From Methanoculleus caldifontis (lineage in GTDB: Archaea > Halobacteriota > Methanomicrobia > Methanomicrobiales > Methanoculleaceae), in the NCBI RefSeq assembly GCF_032842345.1, contig NZ_WBKO01000001.1, positions 558,001 through 622,000 of the forward strand: 64,000 nucleotides of DNA, given 5' to 3'. The position numbers and the translations under genes were made by a program. How positions within the stretch are numbered: the first letter of the stretch is position 1; the number at the start of each line of letters is the position of its first letter. Below, piece after piece: positions 17,516 through 26,228 of the stretch. The notes beneath the pieces were generated by a model. That model was not told the origin of the DNA. It did not search any database and saw only the letters and a list, made by a program, of their open reading frames with translations.

Positions 17516-18172
17516 TCAGAACCGGATACCCCCGGCAACAACCTGGTATTCGGCCGGGACCGGGACAAATCCCGACGCTGCGCCCGGCACGGTAGTATCC
17601 ACCGTCGCCGTCCAGGTATCCTCTTTGACCAGGTGTTTCATGCCCCCGCCGCCCCGGTACTCTAGAGTGAACCTGACCGGGGCTGCATCCTCCGACGGTG
17701 GGACGAAGCCGTCGAGGAAGACGACCGAGGTGTATGTTCCACCAGGCAACCGGCTGAACTCTTCAATGTTCATGTCGGGCGTCGCGAGGACCGGCACGAG
17801 CAACCGCGGCTCCTCCCTCTTCTCGAACTCACCGGACGATACGGAGATATCGGGCGCGTAGCTGCCTGTCGTCGTGAACGCGAGCATCCTCCCATAAGGC
17901 GTCTCCCGGACCGCCGTCTGCCACCCGAAGGCCTGATGCCGACCGGTAAGCATCTCCTCCGAGATGGCCGGAACCGGGACCATGACCGTGGCGGTGCCGT
18001 TCACGACAAGATCGGACAGGCCGGTGATCTTGATCGCGTAGGAGTTGTTCGGCATGGTCGTCTCGACGGACCCAGCAGCAAGGAAGAGCAGGAAGACCAC
18101 CACGGCGAGGAACCCGACCGCTATGAGCAGGTTCAATATGGTCTTCCCGGTCTTTCGACGGTCTTTGCCCAT
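17516..18172 (-). CDS. Exported protein of the ITGLS/VPVPA paralogue family (copy A)
   Basis: 218 residues from ATG 18172 (MGKDRRKTGKTILNLLIAVG); GGTGAG precedes it, as in its paralogues. One N-terminal TM anchor (~12-32), then an extracytoplasmic domain with IKITGLSDLVVNGTATVMVP, GRMLAFTTT, GGTYTSVVFLDGFVPP and ASGFVPVPAEYQV. It aligns over its full length with the proteins at 29633 and 31786 and more distantly with 28795 and 33183. Function unknown; a cell-surface role is inferred. It is driven by copy A of the shared promoter repeat. Confidence 0.8.
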   Translation of the reverse strand: MGKDRRKTGKTILNLLIAVGFLAVVVFLLFLAAGSVETTMPNNSYAIKITGLSDLVVNGTATVMVPVPAISEEMLTGRHQAFGWQTAVRETPYGRMLAFTTTGSYAPDISVSSGEFEKREEPRLLVPVLATPDMNIEEFSRLPGGTYTSVVFLDGFVPPSEDAAPVRFTLEYRGGGGMKHLVKEDTWTATVDTTVPGAASGFVPVPAEYQVVAGGIRF

Positions 18173-18230
18173 CTTCTCACCAGACTCTGGCACGTGCCTG
18201 GGCACCGGCACCTACGGGTGAGAGGTCGAC

Positions 18231-18270
18231 TTTCCCCTATAAACCCTTTCCGTGACGCCCGTCTACTCGA
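18231..18270 (-). promoter_or_regulatory. Shared envelope promoter repeat, copy A
   Basis: Reading on the minus strand: GTAGA-N6-TCACGG-N6-TTTATA, then GGGGAAAGTCGAC and CTCTCA. Spacing is identical to the other copies, while the second box has two changes (TCACGG for TGACAG). TTTATA is the TATA box. It lies about 60 bp before ATG 18172 and serves the paralogue gene there. It is 12 kb from the other copies, so the element works in trans. Confidence 0.8.
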
Positions 18271-18351
18271 CAGACCACTATAACCAGCCCTTTGGAGAAA
18301 ATGTGGCTTCCTCGGGCCCTGAATGCAGGTCCTGCAAAAGAATGCCCAGTT

Positions 18352-19206
18352 CTACCACGCCACCGTCCGGAGGGTCGCAAGAAGAAAGACAAGCCCCCCG
18401 AGGCCGGTGTTGATATACGGGAGGTACCAGTAGACCCGGTCGATGGAGAGGCTCTTCCGTAAGAGGAGTGCGAGGGGGACGACCGGATAGATCAGGACGA
18501 GCAGGCTGAGCGGATTCCAGCCGGAGAGCCGGATGACGAGGGCGGCAAGCCCCGACCAGAACGCCAGGCAGAGGAGGAGCGAGCGCCGTTCCCTGAGGAC
18601 GACGGCCGTGGTCGTCATCCCCGCGGCCTCGTCGCAGCCGATGTCGGGGATCGCGGAGAAGAGGTGCATCGCGGCGATGTGGAGGTAGCCGGCGAGGACC
18701 AGGGCAGGCGGCGGGAGGGTTCCGCTCGCAAGGTAGTAGCCCAGGATCCCCGGGATCACGTAGAGCATGTTCGAGGAGAAGTCAAGGACCGGGACCTCCT
18801 TGAACCGCAGGGGCGGAGCGCTGTAGAAGTAGGAGAGGAAGAGGAACGCGAGGAGGAGCGCCCGCCCGACGGCGTCAAGGACGAGGAGGAGCGCGAGGCT
18901 GACGGCGCCCGATAGGCCGAGGAGGAGGAGCAGGTTTCGGCCGTCCGCCTCGCTCATGCGGTACTCCTTCACGTCCTTTTTGGGGTTGAACCGGTCGGTC
19001 TCCTGGTCCCACCAGTCGTTCACCCCGTAGATGAAGAGGTTTGCCGGGAGGAAGAAGTAGACGAGGAAGAGGGCGTATGCAGGGGCAAAGAAGGCCGACC
19101 AGGAATCCATTCCGAGGGCGTAGCCCACCACGTAGGTCCCGCCGGTGTAGATCCAGAACCGGAACCGCGAGACCCGCCAGGCGAGCGAGAGGAGCCGCGG
19201 CGCCAC
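18352..19206 (-). CDS. UbiA-family prenyltransferase, probable lycopene elongase
   Basis: 284 residues from GTG 19206, about eight TM helices. The prenyl-diphosphate/Mg motif NDWWDQETDRFNPKKD and the second acidic motif SAIPDIGCDEAAGM are those of UbiA enzymes. The FW..TGGTYVVGYALG opening resembles the lycopene elongase (LyeJ/CrtEb) group. Beside crtB, crtI and a CruF-like gene, addition of C5 units to lycopene to form a C50 carotenoid is the best-supported role. It starts 6 nt after crtB. Confidence 0.85.
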   Translation of the reverse strand: MAPRLLSLAWRVSRFRFWIYTGGTYVVGYALGMDSWSAFFAPAYALFLVYFFLPANLFIYGVNDWWDQETDRFNPKKDVKEYRMSEADGRNLLLLLGLSGAVSLALLLVLDAVGRALLLAFLFLSYFYSAPPLRFKEVPVLDFSSNMLYVIPGILGYYLASGTLPPPALVLAGYLHIAAMHLFSAIPDIGCDEAAGMTTTAVVLRERRSLLLCLAFWSGLAALVIRLSGWNPLSLLVLIYPVVPLALLLRKSLSIDRVYWYLPYINTGLGGLVFLLATLRTVAW

Positions 19207-19212
19207 GGCGGG

Positions 19213-20037
19213 TCACGCCTTCAGGGTGTTTGCCGTGACGCCGGTGACGATCCGCGCCACCGACGGCTTCACCTTCCGGCGGTGGACGATGGCCGGGTCG
19301 TGCTCGATCGTCCGGGCCGTCCAGCGGTACATGTCCGATGCTGTCCGGATCGGGATCAGGTAACGCCGCGGGATGAACGCAAAGCCGGTCTCCGCCTGCT
19401 CCTGCCAGGCCCGGTATCGCCCGATCTGGTACCGGACGAACGCCCCGAACCGGCCGGGGTGCCGGGCGGCGGTTGCCGCCGAGAGGTCGTCGAGCCCGAA
19501 CAGGTCCATCTCGTCGAGCGGGAAGTAGGTCCGGCCCAGGGTGAGGTCTTCGGCGATGTCGCGGATGAAGTTGACGTACTGCATCGCCCGGCCGAGGTTC
19601 TGTGCCGCAATGTGCGACTCCGCCGGAAGATCGAGGACGCGGGCCATCATCAGCCCGACCACCTCTGACGAGCCGTAGAGGTAGTCTTCCAGGTCGCGGA
19701 TCGTCCGGTAGGAGGCGACCGTGATGTCCCTCTCCATAGAGTGGAGGAACGCCTCCGTCCAGGCCGGATCGAACCCCTTCCGCCCGGAGAGCTCGACGAA
19801 CGAGTCGACCACTACGTCTCCCGTCGCCTCGCCGGCGGCCGCCGAGGCATACCGTTCGGTGAGGGCATAGAACTCCTCGACCTCCTGCGGCACCGCGTCC
19901 ACGTAGTCGTCGGCCGTGCGCACGAAACTGTAGAGCGCAAAGACGTCCTCCCGTGCCGCGGGAGGGAAGAAGAGGGTCGAGTAGAAGTAGGTCCTGCTCC
20001 CCCGCCTGAAGATGTCGTAGATGGTCCTGTCGATCAC
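19213..20037 (-). CDS. crtB: Phytoene/squalene synthase family enzyme
   Basis: 274 residues from GTG 20037 (IDRTIYDIFRRGSRTYFYST), chosen because GAGGTG sits 4 nt before it; GTG 20049 (overlapping the crtI stop) is possible. Aspartate-rich motifs: YSFVRTADDYVD and NFIRDIAEDLTLGRTYFP. It condenses two geranylgeranyl diphosphates to phytoene. The neighbouring desaturase makes phytoene rather than squalene the likely product. Confidence 0.92.
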   Translation of the reverse strand: MIDRTIYDIFRRGSRTYFYSTLFFPPAAREDVFALYSFVRTADDYVDAVPQEVEEFYALTERYASAAAGEATGDVVVDSFVELSGRKGFDPAWTEAFLHSMERDITVASYRTIRDLEDYLYGSSEVVGLMMARVLDLPAESHIAAQNLGRAMQYVNFIRDIAEDLTLGRTYFPLDEMDLFGLDDLSAATAARHPGRFGAFVRYQIGRYRAWQEQAETGFAFIPRRYLIPIRTASDMYRWTARTIEHDPAIVHRRKVKPSVARIVTGVTANTLKA

Positions 20038-20045
20038 GCAACACC

Positions 20046-21518
20046 TCACCGGTAGCGGCCGGTCAACTCGCGGGCAACGATCTGGGACGAGATCAGGGTC
20101 ATCGGCACCCCGATCCCGGGATGGGTATACTGGCCGGTGTAGTAGACGTTGCCCACCTTCTTGCTCCGGTGCGCGGGGCGCCAGAGCGCCGTCTGCCGGA
20201 GGGTATGGGTGAGGCCGAGCGCCGTGCCCCGGTAGGCGTTGTAGCGGTCGGCAAAGTCGGAGAGGGCGAATATCCGCCGGGTCACGACCGAGTCGCGGAC
20301 ATTCTCGCCGAGAATCTCCTCCATCCGGCTCATGAGGAGGTTGTAGAACCGCTCGCGCAACTCCGGGGTGTCCTCAAGGCCGGGGGCGAGAGGCGCGAGG
20401 ACGAAGAGCGTATCGGTGCCTTTCGGGGCGGCGGTCGTATCCGTCCTCGACGGAACATTGACGTAGAACGAGGGGTTCTCCGGCCAGGCGGCTTTTTTGG
20501 GGTCGAAGATCGTCTCGAACCCCTCCTCCCAGTCGGGCTCGAGGAAGATGTTATGGTGGGCGAGCTTCGCGATCTCCCGGTCGACGCCGAGGTAGGCGAC
20601 GAACGTGGACGGGGCGAGGACCTTCTTCTCCCAGTAGGAGGCAGGGTAGGACCGCGAGTTCCCGGGAAGGAGGTGCATCTCCGCGAACGGGTAGTCCGCG
20701 TTGATCACGACGATGTCGGTCTCGTGAGCGCCGAGGGGAGTGACGACCCGGCGGGCGGTCCCACCCTCGACGTCGATTGCGGTCGCCGGTTCGTTGTAGC
20801 GGTACTCGACGCCGAACTCCCGGCCGAGCGTGACGAGCGCCTCGACGACCGCCCGCATGCCACCTTCAGGATACCACACCCCCATGTTCATGTCGATATG
20901 TGTCATGATGTGGTAGAACGAGGGGGTGTTCCGGGGGGAGCCGCCGAGGAAGCCGATGGAGTACTGGACGATTTTTCGGGCCTCGTCGCTCGCGAAACGG
21001 TTCCTGACGTAGGTCTCCAGGTTCTCGAAGGGGCGGAGTTTCCTCCCCCTGGAGAGGAGGCGCCAGTCGAAGAAGTCGAAGATGCTCCGGTAGTCCCGGT
21101 AGAGGAGGTCGTCCATCGTGGTCCGGTAGGTCTCCTCCGACTCGGCGAGATAGCCGCGGAGTTTCTCCGCCCCTTCCGGCTCGAACGTATCGAAGAGCGC
21201 GTAGTTCTTCCCGAGATCCGCCGAGATGTCCGCAACCCGCTCGTCGGCGAAGAAGACCCGGTACGATGGGTCGAGCCGCGCGAGCGGGAAGTAGTCCGTG
21301 GGCCGTCGCCCAAACTCCGCGAAGAACCGGTCGTAGACGTCCGGCATCAGGTACCATGACGGCCCCATATCGAACGTGAACCCTCCGTCGCGGTGAACGC
21401 TCGCCCGGCCCCCGGGCTGCTCGTTCTTCTCGATCACCGTGACATCAAAGCCGCCCTTTGCAAGAAGGGCCGCGACGGAGAGTCCCCCGAACCCGGCCCC
21501 GACAATTACAGCCCGCAT
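20046..21518 (-). CDS. crtI: Phytoene desaturase family FAD enzyme (CrtI/CrtD)
   Basis: 490 residues from ATG 21518 with GGGGGAG upstream. FAD-binding GxGxxG at the N-terminus, VIVGAGFGGLSVAALLAKGG, then VIEKNEQPGGRASV, and the C-terminal carotenoid signature YYTGQYTHPGIGVPMTLISS. Length is normal for CrtI. It desaturates phytoene to lycopene; a CrtD-like role in bacterioruberin ends is also possible since only one desaturase is present here. It has its own TATA box, so it can be transcribed separately from the upstream cruF-like gene. Confidence 0.93.
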   Translation of the reverse strand: MRAVIVGAGFGGLSVAALLAKGGFDVTVIEKNEQPGGRASVHRDGGFTFDMGPSWYLMPDVYDRFFAEFGRRPTDYFPLARLDPSYRVFFADERVADISADLGKNYALFDTFEPEGAEKLRGYLAESEETYRTTMDDLLYRDYRSIFDFFDWRLLSRGRKLRPFENLETYVRNRFASDEARKIVQYSIGFLGGSPRNTPSFYHIMTHIDMNMGVWYPEGGMRAVVEALVTLGREFGVEYRYNEPATAIDVEGGTARRVVTPLGAHETDIVVINADYPFAEMHLLPGNSRSYPASYWEKKVLAPSTFVAYLGVDREIAKLAHHNIFLEPDWEEGFETIFDPKKAAWPENPSFYVNVPSRTDTTAAPKGTDTLFVLAPLAPGLEDTPELRERFYNLLMSRMEEILGENVRDSVVTRRIFALSDFADRYNAYRGTALGLTHTLRQTALWRPAHRSKKVGNVYYTGQYTHPGIGVPMTLISSQIVARELTGRYR

Positions 21519-21566
21519 AAACTCCCCCCACCGTAACGGAAACCGGATGCAGGAGGTCGTATCTTG

Positions 21567-21575
21567 AATATAAAT
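21567..21575 (-). promoter_or_regulatory. TATA box of the crtI-crtB-elongase operon
   Basis: The minus-strand box ATTTATATT lies about 53 bp before ATG 21518, which gives a leader of roughly 25 nt containing GGGGGAG. It separates crtI from the upstream CruF-like gene at 21616. Confidence 0.5.
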
Positions 21576-21615
21576 CTTGGTGTCGGGGTCGGGAGACCCG
21601 GCAGCGCTGGGGCGT

Positions 21616-22350
21616 TCACGCCGGAGACTCGTCGCGGAAGACGACCCGGAGGGTCGCAAGGGCGAGTGCCGCCCCGAGGAGCGCCGGAATCACGAGACCG
21701 TTCCGGGTAAGGTAGCCGGTCCAGAACGCCAGGATCAGAAGGAGGCTCGCCGCCACCGCGCCGGGGATCGGCCGGCCGCCTGCGATGAGCCGGAAGAGGG
21801 CGATGTAGACCGCTCCCGTCAGGACCCAGCCCGCGAAGTTCGAGACCGGGATCCCGTAGTAGGCGCCGCCCTCAGTCCAGACCCAGAGGCCGGCGTGGAC
21901 GACTGCCGGGTCGATGACGAGGTCGACGAGGAGGAGGGCGAGGGTCCCGGCCGGGACCAGGCGGCGCCAGGAAGTCCCGACGGCGGCCCCGGCGAGGGCG
22001 GCGGCGCCGAGGAGCATCGGGAGGTAGGCGAAGGCGACCGTCCAGGGGACGAGACCGAAGGCCCGGTGGCCGAGGTCGGCCGAATACGTGAACCGGCCAT
22101 ACGGGAAGCCGGTCGCGACGGCGTATGCCTCGACGGCGAGCGGGAGGATGCTCAGGAGGAGGAGGAGCGCGATCCCGCGGGCGGGGCCGAGCCAGCGGAC
22201 GAGGGCGACGTAGGAGGGGAGGGCGAGGGCGACCATGAAGAGGACCGGGACGGCGGACGGGACTGCCGGGTCGTCGAACCGGACCACCAGGCAGGCGGCG
22301 AGGAAGAGGGCGAGGGCGGTGAGGAGGAGGGCCGGCCGGGTGATGCGCAT
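21616..22350 (-). CDS. CruF-like carotenoid hydratase (DUF422 family)
   Basis: 244 residues, about seven to eight TM helices. The family landmark GFPYGRFTYSADLGHRAFG and the later acidic/His region LLVDLVIDPAVVHAGLW are those of CruF/bisanhydrobacterioruberin hydratase proteins, which hydrate the end groups of acyclic carotenoids. With a lycopene elongase, crtB and crtI beside it, the set matches halophile bacterioruberin genes. It is not overlapped with crtI (97-bp gap). Confidence 0.8.
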   Translation of the reverse strand: MRITRPALLLTALALFLAACLVVRFDDPAVPSAVPVLFMVALALPSYVALVRWLGPARGIALLLLLSILPLAVEAYAVATGFPYGRFTYSADLGHRAFGLVPWTVAFAYLPMLLGAAALAGAAVGTSWRRLVPAGTLALLLVDLVIDPAVVHAGLWVWTEGGAYYGIPVSNFAGWVLTGAVYIALFRLIAGGRPIPGAVAASLLLILAFWTGYLTRNGLVIPALLGAALALATLRVVFRDESPA

Positions 22351-22402
22351 GGGCGGGGGAGGGCGGCGGGGGGGATAAAAGTGCCCATGTACCAGGAGGA
22401 GG

Positions 22403-23527
22403 TTAGGCCCTCTTCAACGCCCGCACAAACCGCTCCCGGATCTCGGCCGGGGCAAGCGGAATATTCGGGACCGCGGCGTTACCAGGCTTCAACACAACGT
22501 GAATGAAGTTCGGGCCCCGCCCCCGGGCCTCCCAGGCCTCCGCGAGCTCCCGCTCGTCCTGCACCTTGCAGGTCCGCCGGAGCCCGGCGGCACGAGCGAG
22601 GAGCTCCATATCCACCTGCCCGGAGGCCGGGGTGGGCTGGTTCCCGGTGCTCCCGAAGGTCCCGTTGTCCAGACAGACGATCGTGAGGTTCTCCGGGTCT
22701 TCGGCCGCCACCACCGGGAGGACGGCGGTCCCGAGCAGGCTCCCGTCGCCGTCGAGGACGACGACGTCCCGGTCGGTCCCGATGGCGAGGCCAAGCCCGA
22801 TCGGGGTCGCCTGGGTGTAACTCCCGAGCATGTAAAAGTTGAGGTCCCGATCACGGGCTGCGTAGAGTTCCTTTGAGGGGACGCCGATGTTCGCGACGAC
22901 CGCCTCCCCATCCAGGCCGCCCGCGATCGCCCTTATCGCGTCGTTCCGGGTCATCACCGGCTCGCGGAACGTCCGTCGGTAGTCCACCACGGACTCCCGG
23001 GCCCGGGCCGGAGCGATTTCCCCCGCCGGGCAGGCCACGTCAGTCCCCTCCCAGAACGAAGGGAGGATCAGTCCCACGTGCGGGCGCATGGAGGTGTAGG
23101 CGTCGCGGACGACCGTATCGATCAGCGCCTCATCCCCGGGATCGCGGATGATCGTATATGGAATCCCGAGCGCCGCGAGCACCTCCGGGACCGCCCGGTT
23201 GAACGGCACCTGGGCCGGGATCGCCTCCCGGTAGACGCCCCGCCAGCTCGCGAGGATCGGGAGGGGGAGGCCGAAGGTGACGGTGAGGGACATGATGGCA
23301 TTCAGGGAGTTCCCGAGCCCCGAACTCTGCATATGGAGCACCGGCCGCCTTCCGGCCATCGCGAGACCGGCGCAGATCCCGACGCCGTCCTCCTCGCGGG
23401 TGAGGTCGACCGCATGGAACCGTTCCGGGATCAGGGCGCAGAGGTCCTGCGTCCGGTCGCAGGGGAGGCTCGCCACGGTATCGACGCCGAGGGCGCCGAG
23501 CCGGTCCAGAACACAGCCTTCACGCAC
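22403..23527 (-). CDS. comDE: Sulfopyruvate decarboxylase, fused alpha and beta subunits
   Basis: 374 residues from GTG 23527 (VREGCVLDRLGALGVDTVAS), overlapping the cysteate synthase end by 8 nt. The N-terminal half is the ComD-like Pyr domain (DLTREEDGVGICAGLAMAG carries the conserved Glu that activates thiamine). The C-terminal half is the ComE-like domain with the Mg-thiamine-diphosphate motif VLDGDGSLLG...CLDNGTFGSTG. It converts sulfopyruvate to sulfoacetaldehyde in coenzyme M synthesis. Separate subunits in some methanogens, fused here. Confidence 0.92.
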   Translation of the reverse strand: MREGCVLDRLGALGVDTVASLPCDRTQDLCALIPERFHAVDLTREEDGVGICAGLAMAGRRPVLHMQSSGLGNSLNAIMSLTVTFGLPLPILASWRGVYREAIPAQVPFNRAVPEVLAALGIPYTIIRDPGDEALIDTVVRDAYTSMRPHVGLILPSFWEGTDVACPAGEIAPARARESVVDYRRTFREPVMTRNDAIRAIAGGLDGEAVVANIGVPSKELYAARDRDLNFYMLGSYTQATPIGLGLAIGTDRDVVVLDGDGSLLGTAVLPVVAAEDPENLTIVCLDNGTFGSTGNQPTPASGQVDMELLARAAGLRRTCKVQDERELAEAWEARGRGPNFIHVVLKPGNAAVPNIPLAPAEIRERFVRALKRA

Positions 23528-24815
23528 GGGCGGCCACCCCCGCCTGCTCCGTGAGCCAGTCCCGGACGGCATCCCGCACATCCCCCGCAAAGGCCTCACC
23601 GGCCCGGACTCGGAGAGAGGGCTCGACCGGGTAGCGGTCGAGGTCTTCCGCCGCACGCTCGTAGCCGCCGCCGGTGACGTTCAGGAGCACGTGCTCCTCC
23701 GGGCCGACGAGCCCCTCTTCCGCCGCCCGGAGGAGCGACGCGACCGCGACCGCAGCCGCCGGGTCGAGGTCGATCTCCTCGGTCTCGGCAAAGAGTCTCC
23801 CGGCAGACCAGGCGTCGCCGTTAGAGACCGCATACATCCGCCCGCCCGATGCCGCGAGGGCGTCGCGGACCCCGCCCCGGACCCCCCAGGGCGGGTGGCG
23901 GTTCGTCAGGACGTCGGCGGAGACCCGGGCGATCGCGGCCTCAGCGTCGGGCATATCCTCGGCGGGGACGATATCGATCCTCCCCGCCTCCCAGGCCCGG
24001 ACCATCGGGACGAAGGGGAGGTTCTGGGAGAGGTGGAGGGCCGGGAGGCGGAGGCCGAACCGGCCGTCGGCGACGAGCCGCTCCGCCGCCTCCCACGCGG
24101 CGATCCCCCCGGTCCCGCTCCCGACCGCCTGGAAGTAGCAGTCGGGGAGCCGGCCGGCGGCGAGAGCCCCGTCCAGCATCACCGTCCCCATCCCGTCCCG
24201 ACGGGCGACGTTCTTCGCCCCGCCCTCCGGGACGACCCCCGGGAGGGAGCAGACCTCCCTCCCGAACGCTATGGAGTCGGAGTAGTCCCCGTCCACCGTG
24301 ATGAGGCAGACGTTTGCAGCCGGAACGGTCGTCCAGAGCCTCCCGGCGGCGGCCGCCGGGACCACCACCACGACCGGGGCCCCGGTCAGGCCCGATATCT
24401 GGCAGAAGGCCCGGCCGGTGTTCCCCGCCGAGGAGACCTGGAGGACACCGGCCCCTTTCTCCCGGAGGCGGAGGACCGTCGGCTGCGCCTCGAGTTCCTT
24501 GAAGGAGCAGGTCTCCATTCTCCCGCCCCGCTCGGGCCAGTAGCCGGAGAAGACGACGGTGAGGTGGGAGAGGCCGAGTTCCCGGGCGAGCCCGACGCTT
24601 TCGTAGGAGACCGGGCCGGCGTCGAGGCGGAGATGGCCCTCGATGGGGAGCCAGTCCTTGTAGCGGAAGATGCCGGGGAGGTCCCGGAGGATGAGCTGGC
24701 GTTCTCGATAGACCGTCCGGAGGAGGGCATCGCACCCCGACGGGCAGTCGAGGGTGTAGCGGTCGGGGAACGACCGGCCGCACCCCGGGCACCGGAGGAG
24801 GTACTTCTCCCTCAC
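23520..24815 (-). CDS. Cysteate synthase (threonine-synthase-like, PLP)
   Basis: 431 residues from GTG 24815. A zinc-ribbon-like RCPGCGRSFPDRYTLDC opening is followed by a fold-type II PLP domain: PLP lysine in RMETCSFKELEA, phosphate loop VSSAGNTGRAFC, and the Gly-rich GSGTGGIAAWEA. Paralogous to threonine synthase, but placed between ComDE and marker 16. This identifies it as the enzyme making L-cysteate from phosphoserine and sulfite, the entry to coenzyme M in Methanosarcina-type methanogens. Both ends overlap neighbours. Confidence 0.88.
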   Translation of the reverse strand: MREKYLLRCPGCGRSFPDRYTLDCPSGCDALLRTVYRERQLILRDLPGIFRYKDWLPIEGHLRLDAGPVSYESVGLARELGLSHLTVVFSGYWPERGGRMETCSFKELEAQPTVLRLREKGAGVLQVSSAGNTGRAFCQISGLTGAPVVVVVPAAAAGRLWTTVPAANVCLITVDGDYSDSIAFGREVCSLPGVVPEGGAKNVARRDGMGTVMLDGALAAGRLPDCYFQAVGSGTGGIAAWEAAERLVADGRFGLRLPALHLSQNLPFVPMVRAWEAGRIDIVPAEDMPDAEAAIARVSADVLTNRHPPWGVRGGVRDALAASGGRMYAVSNGDAWSAGRLFAETEEIDLDPAAAVAVASLLRAAEEGLVGPEEHVLLNVTGGGYERAAEDLDRYPVEPSLRVRAGEAFAGDVRDAVRDWLTEQAGVAARA

Positions 24816-26053
24816 CGCCCCCCGCCCCCGGTGAAGGTGAACCGGGAGTCAAGGATCCGCTCTTTTAAGTCCCGGCAGAGGTCCTCCGCAAGCGTCCGGC
24901 CGGACTGGCGGAGCGTGATCGGGACCTTCCGCCCCCGGACCCGGAGCGAACCCTCGCCGGCCTCGAAGGCGTCGTTTTGGCAGGCGGCAACGCAGGCGGT
25001 GCAGGCGAGGCAGCGGTCGCGGTCGAGCCCGGTCTCGCGGGCAAACGCGCCCGTCGGGCAGACCGCGGCCGCGGCGCAGGTCGAGCACTCCTCGCACCAT
25101 TCGGGGTTGTAGGCCACCTCCCGGTCGGCCCGCTGCCAGACGTCGGCATAGGTCGCCTCCCCAAGGACGGTCCGGGTGTTGATGTCGGCGACCGGGAGGA
25201 GGATCTCCTCGTCGAGGACGCGGAGGGCCGCGACCTGCCGGTCGTCGAGGACCGGGATCGCGACGCCGAGGCTCGTGATGCACTCCGGGCCGGCCGAGGT
25301 CGCAAACCCGCCCATATAGCGGGGCTGCATCCCGGCCATATCGGCGATGGCCGTGATGTTGGGGCGCTCGGGACTGCTCCGGGTCCCTTCGCCGGTCACG
25401 ATGCCGGCCGAGCCGTTCAGGAGGACCGGTGTCCCGTCCCGGATCGCGAGCCTCGCCGGGTCGTTCTGGAGGGGATTGATCTCGCCGCACCCACTGACCG
25501 AGGCCTCCCGGCAGGGCCCCTCAAGCCCCGTGACCGAGAAGATCGTCTTCACCCGGGTCGGTTGAGTGTTCAGGTAGGCAGTGTAGTTCCTGAAGGCGCT
25601 CCGGGTGGTGAAGAGCCGGGCGTAGGCGAAGTCGTCGAGGGTCACCCGCGCCTCGACCGACCGGTCGGCGGCCTCCACCACCACCTCGATCTCGCGGCCC
25701 TCGACGATATCGCGGAAGAGGTGGCCGCCCCCGTAGCCGGCCCCGGCGTGGGCGGTCCCGGAGACGATGACGTCGAGGAGCCCCAGCCGCTCGTTCGGGC
25801 AGGGGCCGGGCATGCAGGGGACCCCGTTCAACCAGGCCCGCTCCGCCCGCTCGAAGGTCCCCGGCGCCGCGACCGGGACCGAGAGGATCGCCGCGGTCCC
25901 CGACATCACCCCGCACGTCCCGGTGGTGACGACGTCGACCTCCGCGGCCGTGACCTCCGCACCCTCGCGGATGAGGCGCTTGAACTCAGCAGCCGTGTAG
26001 ACGACCGCCGAACCGTTCCGGATCTTCTCCTCGATCTCTGCTATCGTCTTCAT
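24812..26053 (-). CDS. Methanogenesis marker 16 metalloprotein (COG1900/DUF39 with ferredoxin domain)
   Basis: 413 residues. Residues ~1-300 are a COG1900 (DUF39) domain with conserved cysteines in TTGTCGVMSGTAAI, VPCMPGPCPNERLG and GPCREASVSGCGEINPLQND. Residues ~310-370 hold two [4Fe-4S] ferredoxin motifs, CEECSTCAAAAVCPTGAF and CLACTACVAACQNDAF. COG1900 relatives insert sulfide into homocysteine. In this operon the natural inference is the thiol-forming last step from sulfoacetaldehyde to coenzyme M. Its ATG overlaps the small upstream ORF by ATGA. Confidence 0.88.
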   Translation of the reverse strand: MKTIAEIEEKIRNGSAVVYTAAEFKRLIREGAEVTAAEVDVVTTGTCGVMSGTAAILSVPVAAPGTFERAERAWLNGVPCMPGPCPNERLGLLDVIVSGTAHAGAGYGGGHLFRDIVEGREIEVVVEAADRSVEARVTLDDFAYARLFTTRSAFRNYTAYLNTQPTRVKTIFSVTGLEGPCREASVSGCGEINPLQNDPARLAIRDGTPVLLNGSAGIVTGEGTRSSPERPNITAIADMAGMQPRYMGGFATSAGPECITSLGVAIPVLDDRQVAALRVLDEEILLPVADINTRTVLGEATYADVWQRADREVAYNPEWCEECSTCAAAAVCPTGAFARETGLDRDRCLACTACVAACQNDAFEAGEGSLRVRGRKVPITLRQSGRTLAEDLCRDLKERILDSRFTFTGGGGR

Positions 26054-26226
26054 GATATCCAGTGCTCCTCCGCCCGGGCAACGCCCCCGATTCCAGCGGT
26101 CTGGTATGCCTCGATCTCCTTAAACCCTCCGTTCGGCAGGAACGGCGACGGCAGAGCGGCCGCAACCCGCCGCAGGATCCGCGGTCGGGGGAGGGGATTA
26201 CACATCAGATCGGTGTTCTTGACCAT
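26050..26226 (-). CDS. Small ORF heading the coenzyme M operon
   Basis: 58 residues from ATG 26226 (MVKNTDLMCNPLPRPRILRR) ending ...ARAEEHWIS. Its stop overlaps the marker-16 ATG as ATGA, the same coupling used through the rest of the operon, and a TATA-like box 33 bp upstream fits a near-leaderless start. The composition is protein-like but I recognise no family. ATG 26205 is an alternative start. It could instead be an untranslated leader with a chance frame. Confidence 0.5.
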   Translation of the reverse strand: MVKNTDLMCNPLPRPRILRRVAAALPSPFLPNGGFKEIEAYQTAGIGGVARAEEHWIS

Positions 26227-26228
26227 AT

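Noticed and set aside
23277-25112. 611-codon open frame on the plus strand
   Set aside because: Antisense to cysteate synthase, ComDE and marker 16; composition is the Arg/Gly/Pro-rich shadow typical of high-GC DNA, with no domain.
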